Shown here one piece after another: positions 8,166 through 15,846 of a stretch of DNA of 64,000 bases. The notes below the pieces were generated by a model, which saw nothing but the letters and a program-made list of their open reading frames with translations, was not told where the DNA came from and did not search any database. The stretch is from Pedobacter endophyticus (GTDB taxonomy: Bacteria > Bacteroidota > Bacteroidia > Sphingobacteriales > Sphingobacteriaceae). Position numbers and translations under genes: made by a program. Within the stretch, counting starts at the first letter, position 1, and every line of letters begins with the position of its first letter. The stretch is taken from NCBI RefSeq assembly GCF_015679185.1, contig NZ_CP064939.1, positions 1,550,001 to 1,614,000 of the forward strand. Reading direction: 5' to 3'.

Positions 8166-9512
8166 TTAAACTGCTGAACTAAATACCTGTGTTTCGGGCT
8201 TCTTAAGCCATAATTTTTCATCGAAAGCCATGCACACGTTTCTAATAAACGATTTACCATTTGTCGTTGCCCGAACAGCATCTTCGCTCAGTAATATAAG
8301 TTCATCATCAAGCAAGGGCAATAGTCTTTGTTTTACCCTATCGGGAATTTGGCCATCGAATGTGGTTTCGCCGCGGCACATCAAATTCAGGATGTGCGCC
8401 CGCGTAGTTAAATCATCGGTGGATAGGATGTGGCCTTTTTCTACCGCCAGCACATTTTCTTCCATCTTCGTTAGATAAGCCTCAACGGTTTTTGGATTTT
8501 GAGCGAAGGCGCCCCAACTGTCGCTAATTGACGAAACCCCCAGGCCAATAAGTAAATGGGTATGCTGATGCGTATAGCCCATAAAATTTCGGTGAAGCTT
8601 TTTAGCGCGACTTGCGGCATAGAGGCTATCGGTTGTAAGCGAAAAGTGATCCATGCCCACATCTTCGTAACCGGCACTTGTTAATTTGTCTTTTCCGGTT
8701 TGGTACAGTGCAAACTTGGCATCGCCAACGGGCAGGTCCTTTTCGGTATAATGGCGTTGACCGGGTTTGAGCCACGGCACATGCGCATAGCTGTAAAAGG
8801 CAATTCGATCGGGTTTCATGGCGATAACTTCATTCACGGTTTCTTGCAGGCCCTGCATGGTTTGTGCCGGTAAGCCATAAATCAGATCGAAATTAACAGA
8901 CTGGTACCCGATGGCCCTGGCTTCATTGGTTACACGAAGAACATCTTGAGGAGTTTGAATGCGGTTGATCATCAGTTGTACCACAGGATCGAAATCCTGA
9001 ACGCCCAAACTTAGCCTCCGGAAACCCAAATTATAAAGCGTTTTAAGGTGCTGGGTTGTTGTATTTGCAGGGTGCGCCTCAAAAGATAGTTCAGCGTCGG
9101 CAGCTAATTCTGCTTTATGCAGTATGCCCCTAATGAGCACACTTAAATTCTCGGCGCTAAAAAAAGTTGGTGTTCCGCCACCTAAATGTATTTCTTTAAC
9201 TTTTGGCTTCTCGCCCAAAATAGATACATACATGCTCCATTCTTTTAAAACCGCATTTATATAGGGCATTTCTACAGCGTGGTTCCTGGTAATACGCGTA
9301 TTGCACCCGCAGTAGGTACATAAGCTTTGGCAAAAAGGCAAATGGATATACAAACTCACGCCTTCGGTGGCATGGCGGGTATAGGTATGCTGAACAGCAT
9401 TAATCCATTTTTCGGCGCTAAAATGCTCGGTTTCCCAGTACGGAACGGTTGGATAGCTGGTGTAGCGGGGTGCAGCTACATTGTATTTCTTAAGTAGTGC
9501 CGGCGTTTCCAT
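8166..9512 (-). CDS. hemN: oxygen-independent coproporphyrinogen III oxidase HemN
   Basis: A 448-residue radical SAM enzyme that converts coproporphyrinogen III to protoporphyrinogen IX without O2, supplying haem for the cbb3 oxidase when oxygen is low. Seen: PRYTSYPTVPYW near the N-terminus, and the 4Fe-4S motif C61-x3-C65-x2-C68 followed by C70, which is the HemN signature CxxxCxxCxC. HLGGGTPTFF (SAM contact) and the C-terminal HemN domain follow. The start codon overlaps the stop codon of the preceding dehydrogenase-like gene (TAATG), showing tight coupling. Confidence 0.97.
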   Translation of the reverse strand: METPALLKKYNVAAPRYTSYPTVPYWETEHFSAEKWINAVQHTYTRHATEGVSLYIHLPFCQSLCTYCGCNTRITRNHAVEMPYINAVLKEWSMYVSILGEKPKVKEIHLGGGTPTFFSAENLSVLIRGILHKAELAADAELSFEAHPANTTTQHLKTLYNLGFRRLSLGVQDFDPVVQLMINRIQTPQDVLRVTNEARAIGYQSVNFDLIYGLPAQTMQGLQETVNEVIAMKPDRIAFYSYAHVPWLKPGQRHYTEKDLPVGDAKFALYQTGKDKLTSAGYEDVGMDHFSLTTDSLYAASRAKKLHRNFMGYTHQHTHLLIGLGVSSISDSWGAFAQNPKTVEAYLTKMEENVLAVEKGHILSTDDLTTRAHILNLMCRGETTFDGQIPDRVKQRLLPLLDDELILLSEDAVRATTNGKSFIRNVCMAFDEKLWLKKPETQVFSSAV

Positions 9513-9940
9513 TACTTAAAGGCTTTAACAACACCACAATTATTTTGGCAACAACACGCCTTACCCACACATTTGCCGGCCGCCCACAAATCGAGGTTTT
9601 TAATTACCTGTTGCATGCGCAGTTCGGGTTTATTGTCGGTTCCGGAAAGTGGCACGTTGGCAATTTTCATTCCCGCTGCCCCGGCAGCCCTTAAATCGAG
9701 GTGATCGGTTTCAAACGATGAAGTAGCAATGTATTTTATACCGAGGGCCTTGAGGCCGGCAATAATCTCTGCCGTTAGCACGTCGTTGTTAAAAACCAAT
9801 AGCGCTTCTTTGCCGGCTGCAAACGATAGCGTGTCGGCAGTTAAACTATTGGCAATTACGGTAATATCGTGTTTTTTGTAATTGGCGAGCGCCAACCATT
9901 CCTTTTCATCACGCTTAATATTGTAGGCTATAACTTTCAT
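9512..9940 (-). CDS. truncated D-2-hydroxyacid dehydrogenase N-terminal domain with cysteine-rich tail
   Basis: 142 residues. Residues 1 to about 100 resemble the first half of the catalytic domain of D-lactate dehydrogenase-type proteins: the run from LVFNNDVLTAEII through IATSSFETDHLDLRAAGAAGMKIANVPL mirrors the family's substrate domain. The NAD-binding Rossmann domain (about 200 further residues) is absent. A tail follows with five cysteines in 12 residues (C124, C129, C130, C131, C135), which is not part of that family. The frame is intact and coupled to hemN, so it is probably a real small protein and not a remnant. Its function is unknown; the tail could bind a metal or an Fe-S cluster. 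It is the first gene after the FNR-like box at 10095. Confidence 0.7.
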   Translation of the reverse strand: MKVIAYNIKRDEKEWLALANYKKHDITVIANSLTADTLSFAAGKEALLVFNNDVLTAEIIAGLKALGIKYIATSSFETDHLDLRAAGAAGMKIANVPLSGTDNKPELRMQQVIKNLDLWAAGKCVGKACCCQNNCGVVKAFK

Positions 9941-10041
9941 TGGCTTAACTTTGTTTTCAAGGTGGTGAAGCTTTCACAACTTGCAGTATCGTTGCTGATC
10001 CTGAAAATTACGATGGTTTCATCACCTTGTTTTATGTATTA

Positions 10042-10049
10042 CAAAGCTA
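10042..10049 (-). promoter_or_regulatory. -7 promoter element for the dehydrogenase-like/hemN/cco operon
   Basis: Reads TAGCTTTG on the minus strand, a full match to the Bacteroidota TAnnTTTG consensus. A TTG lies 17 nt upstream as a possible -33 remnant. The predicted transcript would start near 10037, about 97 nt before the first gene (start 9940). The distance to the FNR-like box is the same as at the other regulated promoter (14195-14202). Confidence 0.65.
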
Positions 10050-10094
10050 AAGCCTTAAAAATGCAGCAATGATGAGGTTACTTAGACTAAAAAA

Positions 10095-10106
10095 TGATCT
10101 TCATCA
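10095..10106. promoter_or_regulatory. FNR/FixK-like box TGAT-CTTC-ATCA
   Basis: A TGAT-N4-ATCA palindrome, the core of FNR/FixK/CRP-type operators (TTGAT-N4-ATCAA). It lies just past the stop codon of the receiver-CRP regulator and upstream of the dehydrogenase-like/hemN/cco genes. Its centre is 58.5 nt from the distal base of the TAGCTTTG element, giving an activator site about -60 to -65 from the transcription start, the usual class I position. Confidence 0.65.
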
Positions 10107-10118
10107 CAAAAAGCCTGT

Positions 10119-11150
10119 TTACTGCTTTACGTTTCTGAGTTTTTCGATGGAGAGAATATTGATGGCGTTGCCGCTTTTATCAATCAGTTTTTCCTCTTTA
10201 AAGTCGGCGAGCATTCTGCTTACGGTTTCGCTGGCGGTTCCAACCAGTGCGGCAAGGTCATCTCTCGATATTTTAATGGTGCAGCTATCGCTTTCGCCAG
10301 CGCCAAACTTTACGGCCACCTGCAATAAAGCTTCTGCAACGCGTTTACGCACCGAAGAGTAGGCCAGCTGCAACATTTGCCATCCCTTATCGCGAACATT
10401 GCCCGATAACAAATCGATAAACTTTTTCGAAATGGCCTGATGGGATAACAGGTATTGCATAAAATCGCCTTTAGGGATCTGGATAATTTCGCTATCAATT
10501 AAAGTGGCGGCGTTATCTGCGTAAGTTTCTGCAGTAAACAAGCTCTCGTACCCAAAAAACTCGCCGTCGTTGTACAACGATGAAGAAAGTTCACGCCCAT
10601 CCTTAAATCGCTTATAAGTCTTCACCTGTCCTTTAACAACATAATACAGGTAACCCGGTTCATCACCTTCTACATAAATAATCTGCTTACGCGCTATCTG
10701 TTTGTTTTTTCCTTTTTGGCGAAGCTCACTTAAAACTTCGTCGAGATTATTGGCCGAAGCGCCAAACCCAGCCGCAGCGGTTTTCTTTTTAAAGCGGCTT
10801 TCAATGGCCTTAAAAAGCTCAATATCGTCGAAAGGTTTCGTCAGATAGTCGTCGGCACCCATTTCCATGCCTTTGCGCATATCGGCCCGTTCGGTTTTGG
10901 CCGTAATAAATATGAAAGGAATGGAAGCGGTTTTTGGGTTTTTATTCAATAAATAAAGTACGCCATAGCCATCAAGTTCGGGCATCATAATATCGCAGAG
11001 AATAATATCCGGCCCATGCTGTAAGGCCATTTCTACGCCGGCTTTCCCGTTTTTAGCCGCAATGGCCTCATAGCCTGCAAGTGTTAAAACCTCCGCGGTA
11101 CCTTCGCGGATGTCGTCGTTATCTTCTATAATTAAAACTTTTCTGTTCAT
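10119..11150 (-). CDS. receiver-CRP/FNR fusion transcription regulator
   Basis: 343 residues. An N-terminal receiver domain (1 to about 122) has acidic residues D11-D13, phospho-acceptor D53 and the TAK and TKPF signatures. A cyclic-nucleotide-binding-type fold follows (about 150-260), then a CRP helix-turn-helix. The recognition helix contains E308-T-V-S311-R312, the ExxSR pattern of FNR (E209, S212, R213 in E. coli FNR) that reads TGAT. There is no N-terminal cysteine cluster, so it should not sense O2 itself. The kinase gene sits 5 nt upstream, so phosphorylation by that kinase is the likely input. In effect it combines FixJ and FixK. Confidence 0.9.
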   Translation of the reverse strand: MNRKVLIIEDNDDIREGTAEVLTLAGYEAIAAKNGKAGVEMALQHGPDIILCDIMMPELDGYGVLYLLNKNPKTASIPFIFITAKTERADMRKGMEMGADDYLTKPFDDIELFKAIESRFKKKTAAAGFGASANNLDEVLSELRQKGKNKQIARKQIIYVEGDEPGYLYYVVKGQVKTYKRFKDGRELSSSLYNDGEFFGYESLFTAETYADNAATLIDSEIIQIPKGDFMQYLLSHQAISKKFIDLLSGNVRDKGWQMLQLAYSSVRKRVAEALLQVAVKFGAGESDSCTIKISRDDLAALVGTASETVSRMLADFKEEKLIDKSGNAINILSIEKLRNVKQ

Positions 11151-11155
11151 TAAAA

Positions 11156-12355
11156 TCAGTTGTTATCGGCCATTAAATCGAAACTCAATGTAAAAACGGT
11201 GCCGCTGTTGAGTCTGCTTTTACAATAAACGGTGCCCCCCATTAAACCGACATATCGCTTCACAATGTTTAGGCCAAGGCCCGTTCCGGGAATATCGCCA
11301 GTATTGTGCGCCCTAAAAAACGGTTCGAACAAGTTGTTCTGATCGCTGTCTGGAATGCCGATGCCATTGTCTTTTACTTCCAACTCCAGCTTATCGTTGG
11401 TTAAAAAGGTGTTAAACTGAATCAGCGTATCTTCGCCCGAGTATTTAACTGCGTTGGAAATGAGATTGATAATGCAGTTTCTCAACAAATTTGGATCGAT
11501 ACTTACCTCGGCCGTAACCCCCGTATGCTCATAAATAATATGTTGATTCTGCTTGGTCATTAATTGCATTTCCTCGGCAATTTCTTCGGCGAAACTAACG
11601 ATGTTGAATCGCTGGGCCGATGCTTCTACTTTACCGGCCTCGAGTTTCTCCAGCGATAAGAAATCGTTTAAAATAGTGGTCAGGTTATTAATAGAGTTCT
11701 TGATTTTCGAAGTGTGCTTTTCCACGTTCGACACGTCGTTTTTGGAAGTGTATTTATCAATTAGCGACGCTGACAACTGGATGGAACTTAATGGCGTTCT
11801 AAATTCGTGCGAAGCCATTGATACAAAGCGGGTTTTTAGCTGGTTCAGTTCCTTTTCTTTTTGAAACAACGCACGCATATTTTCTTTAGCCATCTCAAGT
11901 TCCGAAACAAGTTTCACCAAATCGCGGGTGCGCTCTTTAATCTTCACTTCGAGTTTTTCGGTATAGCTTTTAATCTGTTCCTCGCTGGCCTTTTCTTTAC
12001 TCAAATCGTGAATAAAACCTGTGTAAATTCGCCTGTCGCTAAATTTAACCTCGCTTACCCCCAGCCTGAAAGGAAAAACCGAACCATCTTTACGTTGCCC
12101 CTGCACCTCTCTGCCAATGCCAATAATATGTTTTTGTCCAGTGTTATGGTAATTTTGGATGTAGCTATCGTGCCGGGCCTTATCGGGCTGTGGCATTAAG
12201 GTCGAAACATTTTTGCCAACAAGTTCCGATCTCGAATAACCGAAAAGCGCCAATGCGGCCGGATTCAGGTGCTCTATAATTCCGCTGTCATCAATAGTAA
12301 TAATGCCATCGATAGCATTTTCTATAATTGCATCTAAAAATTTCGACCTGTCCAT
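11156..12355 (-). CDS. FixL-like haem-PAS oxygen-sensing histidine kinase
   Basis: A 399-residue soluble kinase: PAS domain (1 to about 120), coiled linker (120-175), HisKA with phospho-acceptor H183 in the SHEFRTP box, and HATPase with DNGIGIPD and GTGLGLNI. The PAS domain matches the haem PAS of rhizobial FixL closely. H62 in RHDSYI sits where Bradyrhizobium FixL has its haem ligand H200, and R82 in HIIGIGR sits where it has R220, with the same 20-residue spacing. H76 and L98 match H214 and L236. It should be active without O2 and phosphorylate the adjacent receiver-CRP protein. No membrane segment is visible. Confidence 0.9.
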   Translation of the reverse strand: MDRSKFLDAIIENAIDGIITIDDSGIIEHLNPAALALFGYSRSELVGKNVSTLMPQPDKARHDSYIQNYHNTGQKHIIGIGREVQGQRKDGSVFPFRLGVSEVKFSDRRIYTGFIHDLSKEKASEEQIKSYTEKLEVKIKERTRDLVKLVSELEMAKENMRALFQKEKELNQLKTRFVSMASHEFRTPLSSIQLSASLIDKYTSKNDVSNVEKHTSKIKNSINNLTTILNDFLSLEKLEAGKVEASAQRFNIVSFAEEIAEEMQLMTKQNQHIIYEHTGVTAEVSIDPNLLRNCIINLISNAVKYSGEDTLIQFNTFLTNDKLELEVKDNGIGIPDSDQNNLFEPFFRAHNTGDIPGTGLGLNIVKRYVGLMGGTVYCKSRLNSGTVFTLSFDLMADNN

Positions 12356-12405
12356 TAGTTATGATTTGTAACGCTGTAAATATAGAAATTTAAGCCGCTC
12401 ATTCG

Positions 12406-14175
12406 TTAATCAACAATTATTGCGTCGAGTTTGCTTTTCGATATTCCAAGTTCCTTTAGCTGCTCGGTGGCCTGTTCTGTTAAATCTGTAAACAACGTTC
12501 TATAATAGTTTGCGCCCTCCAGTAATTGCTGCTTAAATTGCCCCAGTTGTTTTCTTTTTTTATCGCTAAAGTGCTGTAAATGTTGTTGAAGTTCTTTTTG
12601 CAGGTAGTCGATATACAGGTTTAGTTCTTTGATGAAGATATGTGGCCGTTCAACTTCCGAAAGGAGATCGAGCTTGCCATAAATGTGGCCAACCATTTCA
12701 TCCAATGAATAGAGATCTGAAAAATAAGCGAGATTCGGCCCGGGACAGATGGCTACAGCTGTATTTTCTTTCGGTTTGTTCATATTATATTTAAGGTAGG
12801 CCGATGAACATAAACCCTCGCACAAGCAAATTTTTTCGGTAACTGTATCAATCTGAGTCCGCAGTTCGTCGTTTGAAAGCGCTGATGATTGCAGGCTTTG
12901 AATTTTAAGGTGTTGATATTCTCTTGAAGCTGTGCAAATGGGCTGTGCAGTAAACTCGGTATTGTTGCAGAGGTATTTTTTGGTGCAGGGGCTTCCGGGT
13001 CTGCCTTTTTCAACGCGTAACTGGCGCTGTTTTTCGGCACTGCTGTTTCTGAAATTGTTAAACAGAATACCCAGCGGCGAGGCCGAACTCAAATAAAAAT
13101 CACTATCCTTGGCGTTGGCCAGTTGCGCCAGCGTTGTTGCATCAACATTTGTGGCTTCGGGCACTAAAAGAAAGGGGCTTCCCCACCCTGTTGCATCGAC
13201 GCCATAATATTTTAGCAAAAAATCGTTCTCGTGGGCAGTGCCTATTCCACCCTGCACGCTTATTGTTTGTTTGGGAGCGATATTGATAAAAATATTCTTC
13301 TGTTGCAATGCAGACTGGCAAATTTCAAAAAGCTCATTCCGCATGGCCACTCGCTTTGCTTTAAACTCTTCCAAAATAGGCCCTAACAAATAACCTTCTG
13401 TTGCAAACGCATGGCCGCCACAATTTAAACCAGACTCTACCCTAAACTCGGAAACCCACAAACCTTTTTTGGCCAAAAATTTTGCCTGAATTAAGGCTGA
13501 CCGGAAATCGCTCACTTTTAAAATGATCTTTTTTTTAATCGAGCCCTTTTCATCAGGGAAAAAATCGTTGAAGCTGGCAATGTAAGTATAAAGCTTAGGG
13601 TTCATCCCTGCCGAAAGAATTACGGATGAGCTTAGCTTACTCATGGCGAAACCGCGTAACGCGGCCAATGCATCGGTATTTGCATCGCCAGTAAATTCAT
13701 CGTCGAGGTAATTCATTTTATCAACTTTCGCCATAATGTTCACATCGATAGCGCCGGCCCGTATCGCTTCGCGCAACCGATTTTGAAATACTTGCCTGCT
13801 GGTTCCCTCCGGGTAATCGAGCATTAAATCGTAGCCCTGTTTTAAAGCACTACAATCGGGTAAAAGCTCAAAATAGCGACAGATATCGCTGCCGGAATCA
13901 AATTTTTGTTGTCTTATAAAACCGAATTGCACTGCTACCAGGTCGTTCAGCAAATTAAGATAGGCTTCAATTCTTCTGGCTCGGTAATCTGTTTGCGATT
14001 TTGGTATCGGAACAAACTCCAAACCTGCTTTTTTGGTGTGGTAAGCACGCATGCGCTCGGTTAATTCGTCATCGACAATAGATACAACAGATGAAATTCC
14101 GTAGCGGGCGACTTTTAAAGGGGTATCTATCGAGTAGCCCAAGCCTAGAACCGGGATGTGAAAAGTATGCAACAT
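12406..14175 (-). CDS. conserved protein of unknown function, possible flavin TIM-barrel, FNR-box controlled
   Basis: 589 residues, no signal peptide or membrane segment. Not recognised as a characterised enzyme. Two glycine-rich stretches, LNCGGHAFATEG (about residue 247) and VQGGIGTAHENDF (about 305), recall phosphate-binding loops of nitronate monooxygenase/IMPDH-like FMN barrels, so a flavin oxidoreductase is possible. A cysteine-rich region follows (PCTKKYLC, PICTAS, KICLCEGLC, about 395-470), which could bind an Fe-S cluster. The C-terminus is a helical, glutamine-rich segment. It precedes the oxygen-sensing kinase by 50 nt and has its own FNR-like box and promoter, so it probably works in or responds to low oxygen. 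Confidence 0.75.
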   Translation of the reverse strand: MLHTFHIPVLGLGYSIDTPLKVARYGISSVVSIVDDELTERMRAYHTKKAGLEFVPIPKSQTDYRARRIEAYLNLLNDLVAVQFGFIRQQKFDSGSDICRYFELLPDCSALKQGYDLMLDYPEGTSRQVFQNRLREAIRAGAIDVNIMAKVDKMNYLDDEFTGDANTDALAALRGFAMSKLSSSVILSAGMNPKLYTYIASFNDFFPDEKGSIKKKIILKVSDFRSALIQAKFLAKKGLWVSEFRVESGLNCGGHAFATEGYLLGPILEEFKAKRVAMRNELFEICQSALQQKNIFINIAPKQTISVQGGIGTAHENDFLLKYYGVDATGWGSPFLLVPEATNVDATTLAQLANAKDSDFYLSSASPLGILFNNFRNSSAEKQRQLRVEKGRPGSPCTKKYLCNNTEFTAQPICTASREYQHLKIQSLQSSALSNDELRTQIDTVTEKICLCEGLCSSAYLKYNMNKPKENTAVAICPGPNLAYFSDLYSLDEMVGHIYGKLDLLSEVERPHIFIKELNLYIDYLQKELQQHLQHFSDKKRKQLGQFKQQLLEGANYYRTLFTDLTEQATEQLKELGISKSKLDAIIVD

Positions 14176-14194
14176 AAAGGGATTTTTGATGCCA

Positions 14195-14202
14195 CAAACC
14201 TA
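14195..14202 (-). promoter_or_regulatory. -7 promoter element for the 589-residue protein/kinase/regulator operon
   Basis: Reads TAGGTTTG on the minus strand, matching TAnnTTTG. The start codon is only 19 nt further on, so the 5' leader would be about 15 nt. No good -33 TTTG is seen, which fits an activator-dependent promoter. The FNR-like box centre is 58.5 nt from the distal base of this element, as in the promoter at 10042-10049. Confidence 0.65.
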
Positions 14203-14247
14203 TTGAACCGCCACGAAAGGGGGTTAGACGCGAATTACTTTAAAAAA

Positions 14248-14259
14248 TGATGTAAATCA
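14248..14259. promoter_or_regulatory. FNR/FixK-like box TGAT-GTAA-ATCA
   Basis: A palindrome extended by A/T arms: six A residues before TGAT and at least six T residues after ATCA. It sits upstream of the 589-residue gene, whose operon includes the oxygen-sensing kinase and the receiver-CRP regulator, so the regulator may control its own synthesis. It could also influence the divergent export operon, but that has its own sigma-54 promoter about 300 nt away. Confidence 0.7.
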
Positions 14260-14467
14260 TTTTTTTTAACACGTTGTGCGATGTTAGATTCGATTGCATA
14301 AGATCAGATTTTGCGCCAACTTGGGTGGCGCCATGTTATTTTTTCAAAAGCAATTGACGGCGAAATGCTCAATATTGTTCATCGTTTTCGGCACGGTCTG
14401 TTTTCTCTGAAACAACGATTTTAAAAACAACGATGCTTTCTTCGTAGGGGCGTTCAATGCGCATTTG

Positions 14468-14502
14468 TGCCCGATAACAAACAGAACGTTCGATATCGGG
14501 CA
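14468..14502. promoter_or_regulatory. inverted repeat, candidate enhancer site for the NtrC-type activator
   Basis: TGCCCGATA (14468-14476) and TATCGGGCA (14494-14502) form a perfect 9-bp inverted repeat with a 17-nt spacer. Its centre is about 95 nt before the expected start of the sigma-54 promoter at 14554, in the range usual for NtrC-family enhancer sites. Binding by the regulator encoded at 20743 is inferred from position only. Confidence 0.5.
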
Positions 14503-14553
14503 TTTTTCAATTCCAAAAATTTTATAAACAGCTGATTATCAAGCGATAAACAT

Positions 14554-14569
14554 TGGCACTGCTCTTGCA
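14554..14569 (+). promoter_or_regulatory. sigma-54 (-24/-12) promoter of the export operon
   Basis: TGGCAC-TGCTC-TTGCA matches the sigma-54 consensus TGGCAC-N5-TTGCA at every conserved base, with the invariant GG (14555-14556) and GC (14567-14568) separated by exactly 10 nt. Transcription would begin near 14580, 15 nt before the adaptor start codon at 14595. The same operon ends with a sigma-54 activator gene. Confidence 0.85.
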
Positions 14570-14594
14570 AAAGCCAAATGAAACAAACAGTTGA

Positions 14595-15842
14595 ATGGAT
14601 AGAGCTATTGAAGAAGAAATTTCATCAAAAAAGAAAAAGAAAACATATTTACTGGTTTTTGTAATCGTAATGGTAATTGCCGCAAGCATTTGGTTTATCC
14701 GCTTTTATTTTAAGCCTGAGTTAACCCGAGCTGATATTATGACCGCTAAAGTAGAAACGGGAATAATCGAAAACACGATTAACGCAACGGGCGAAGTGCT
14801 GCCTGAGTTTGAAGAGGTTTTAACCAGCCCGATCAATGCATCGATAAAAGATGTTTTAATGGATGCGGGAAACCGGGTTAACAAAGGACAATCGATATTA
14901 CAACTGGATAAATCGGTAACGGAAGCCGATTTTGGGAAACTGCAGTTCCAAATGGAATCCAAAGAGAATGAAATCAGAAAGCTGAAACTCGATCTGGAAA
15001 AGAGCTTTTTTGATATCAAATCGAACAACAGCATCAAACAATTGCGCATCAGCAACTTAAAAGATGGGGTTTCTTCGGCAAAGCGGTTGCTTAAGGCTGG
15101 CGGCGGAACTAAAGAAGATGTTGAACGTGCCGAACTCGATTTGAAAGTGGCCGATTTGGAGAAACTACAACTCGAAAACGAAATCAAGAGCAAGCAACAA
15201 ACGATGAAAATCGAGATCAGAGAAGCTGAAATTGCGCTCGCCATTCAAAAAAATGAGTTAGACGCATTGAAACGGAAGCTCGATCTGGCCGATGTAATTG
15301 CCACAAGGCCGGGCGTGATTACCTGGGTAAATAAAAACATTGGCTCGAGCGTGCGAGAGGGTGATGCGCTGGTTCGGATTGCTGATTTAAGCGGCTTTAA
15401 GGTGGCCGGAAGCATGTCTGACAATCTCCTCGATAAAATTCACAAAAACATGACCGCCATAATCCGCATTGGCGACACGCAACTGCGGGGCTCCATTGTA
15501 AACATTTCGCCTGCGATAAGCAATGCAATTGTTTCTTTCGATATTCAGTTAAACCAGAAAGACAGTAAAGTGTTGCGGCCGAACCAAAAGGTTGATGTTT
15601 TTTTGGTAACCGACACGCGAAACAATGTGTTGCGGGTGGCCAATGGTGCAGCATTTAACGGCGCTAACCTGCAGGAAATTTTCGTTTTAAAAAATGGGGT
15701 TGCCGAAAGGCGAACGGTGAAAACGGGCCTAAGCAACTTCGATTTTATTGAAATTTTGAGTGGATTGAAAGTTGGCGATGAAGTAATTACTTCGGACATG
15801 GGCGATTACAAAAATGCAAAAACGGTAACCATAAGCAACTAA
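14595..15842 (+). CDS. HlyD/MacA-type periplasmic adaptor protein
   Basis: 415 residues. A cytoplasmic basic N-terminus (SSKKKKK), one membrane helix (about 18-36), a split biotinyl-lipoyl domain (from about 65, resuming near 235), a long alpha-helical hairpin coiled coil (about 105-230), and C-terminal beta-barrel and membrane-proximal domains. This is the membrane-fusion protein of a tripartite exporter, bridging the ABC permease and TolC across the periplasm. It is the first gene of the operon, directly after the sigma-54 promoter, and is followed 4 nt later by the tolC-like gene. The substrate cannot be told from the sequence. Confidence 0.92.
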   Translation: MDRAIEEEISSKKKKKTYLLVFVIVMVIAASIWFIRFYFKPELTRADIMTAKVETGIIENTINATGEVLPEFEEVLTSPINASIKDVLMDAGNRVNKGQSILQLDKSVTEADFGKLQFQMESKENEIRKLKLDLEKSFFDIKSNNSIKQLRISNLKDGVSSAKRLLKAGGGTKEDVERAELDLKVADLEKLQLENEIKSKQQTMKIEIREAEIALAIQKNELDALKRKLDLADVIATRPGVITWVNKNIGSSVREGDALVRIADLSGFKVAGSMSDNLLDKIHKNMTAIIRIGDTQLRGSIVNISPAISNAIVSFDIQLNQKDSKVLRPNQKVDVFLVTDTRNNVLRVANGAAFNGANLQEIFVLKNGVAERRTVKTGLSNFDFIEILSGLKVGDEVITSDMGDYKNAKTVTISN

Positions 15843-15846
15843 GATA

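Noticed and set aside
12406..14175. Assignment as nitronate monooxygenase
   Set aside because: Only two short glycine-rich stretches are suggestive; overall length, order and the cysteine region do not match, so no enzyme name is given.
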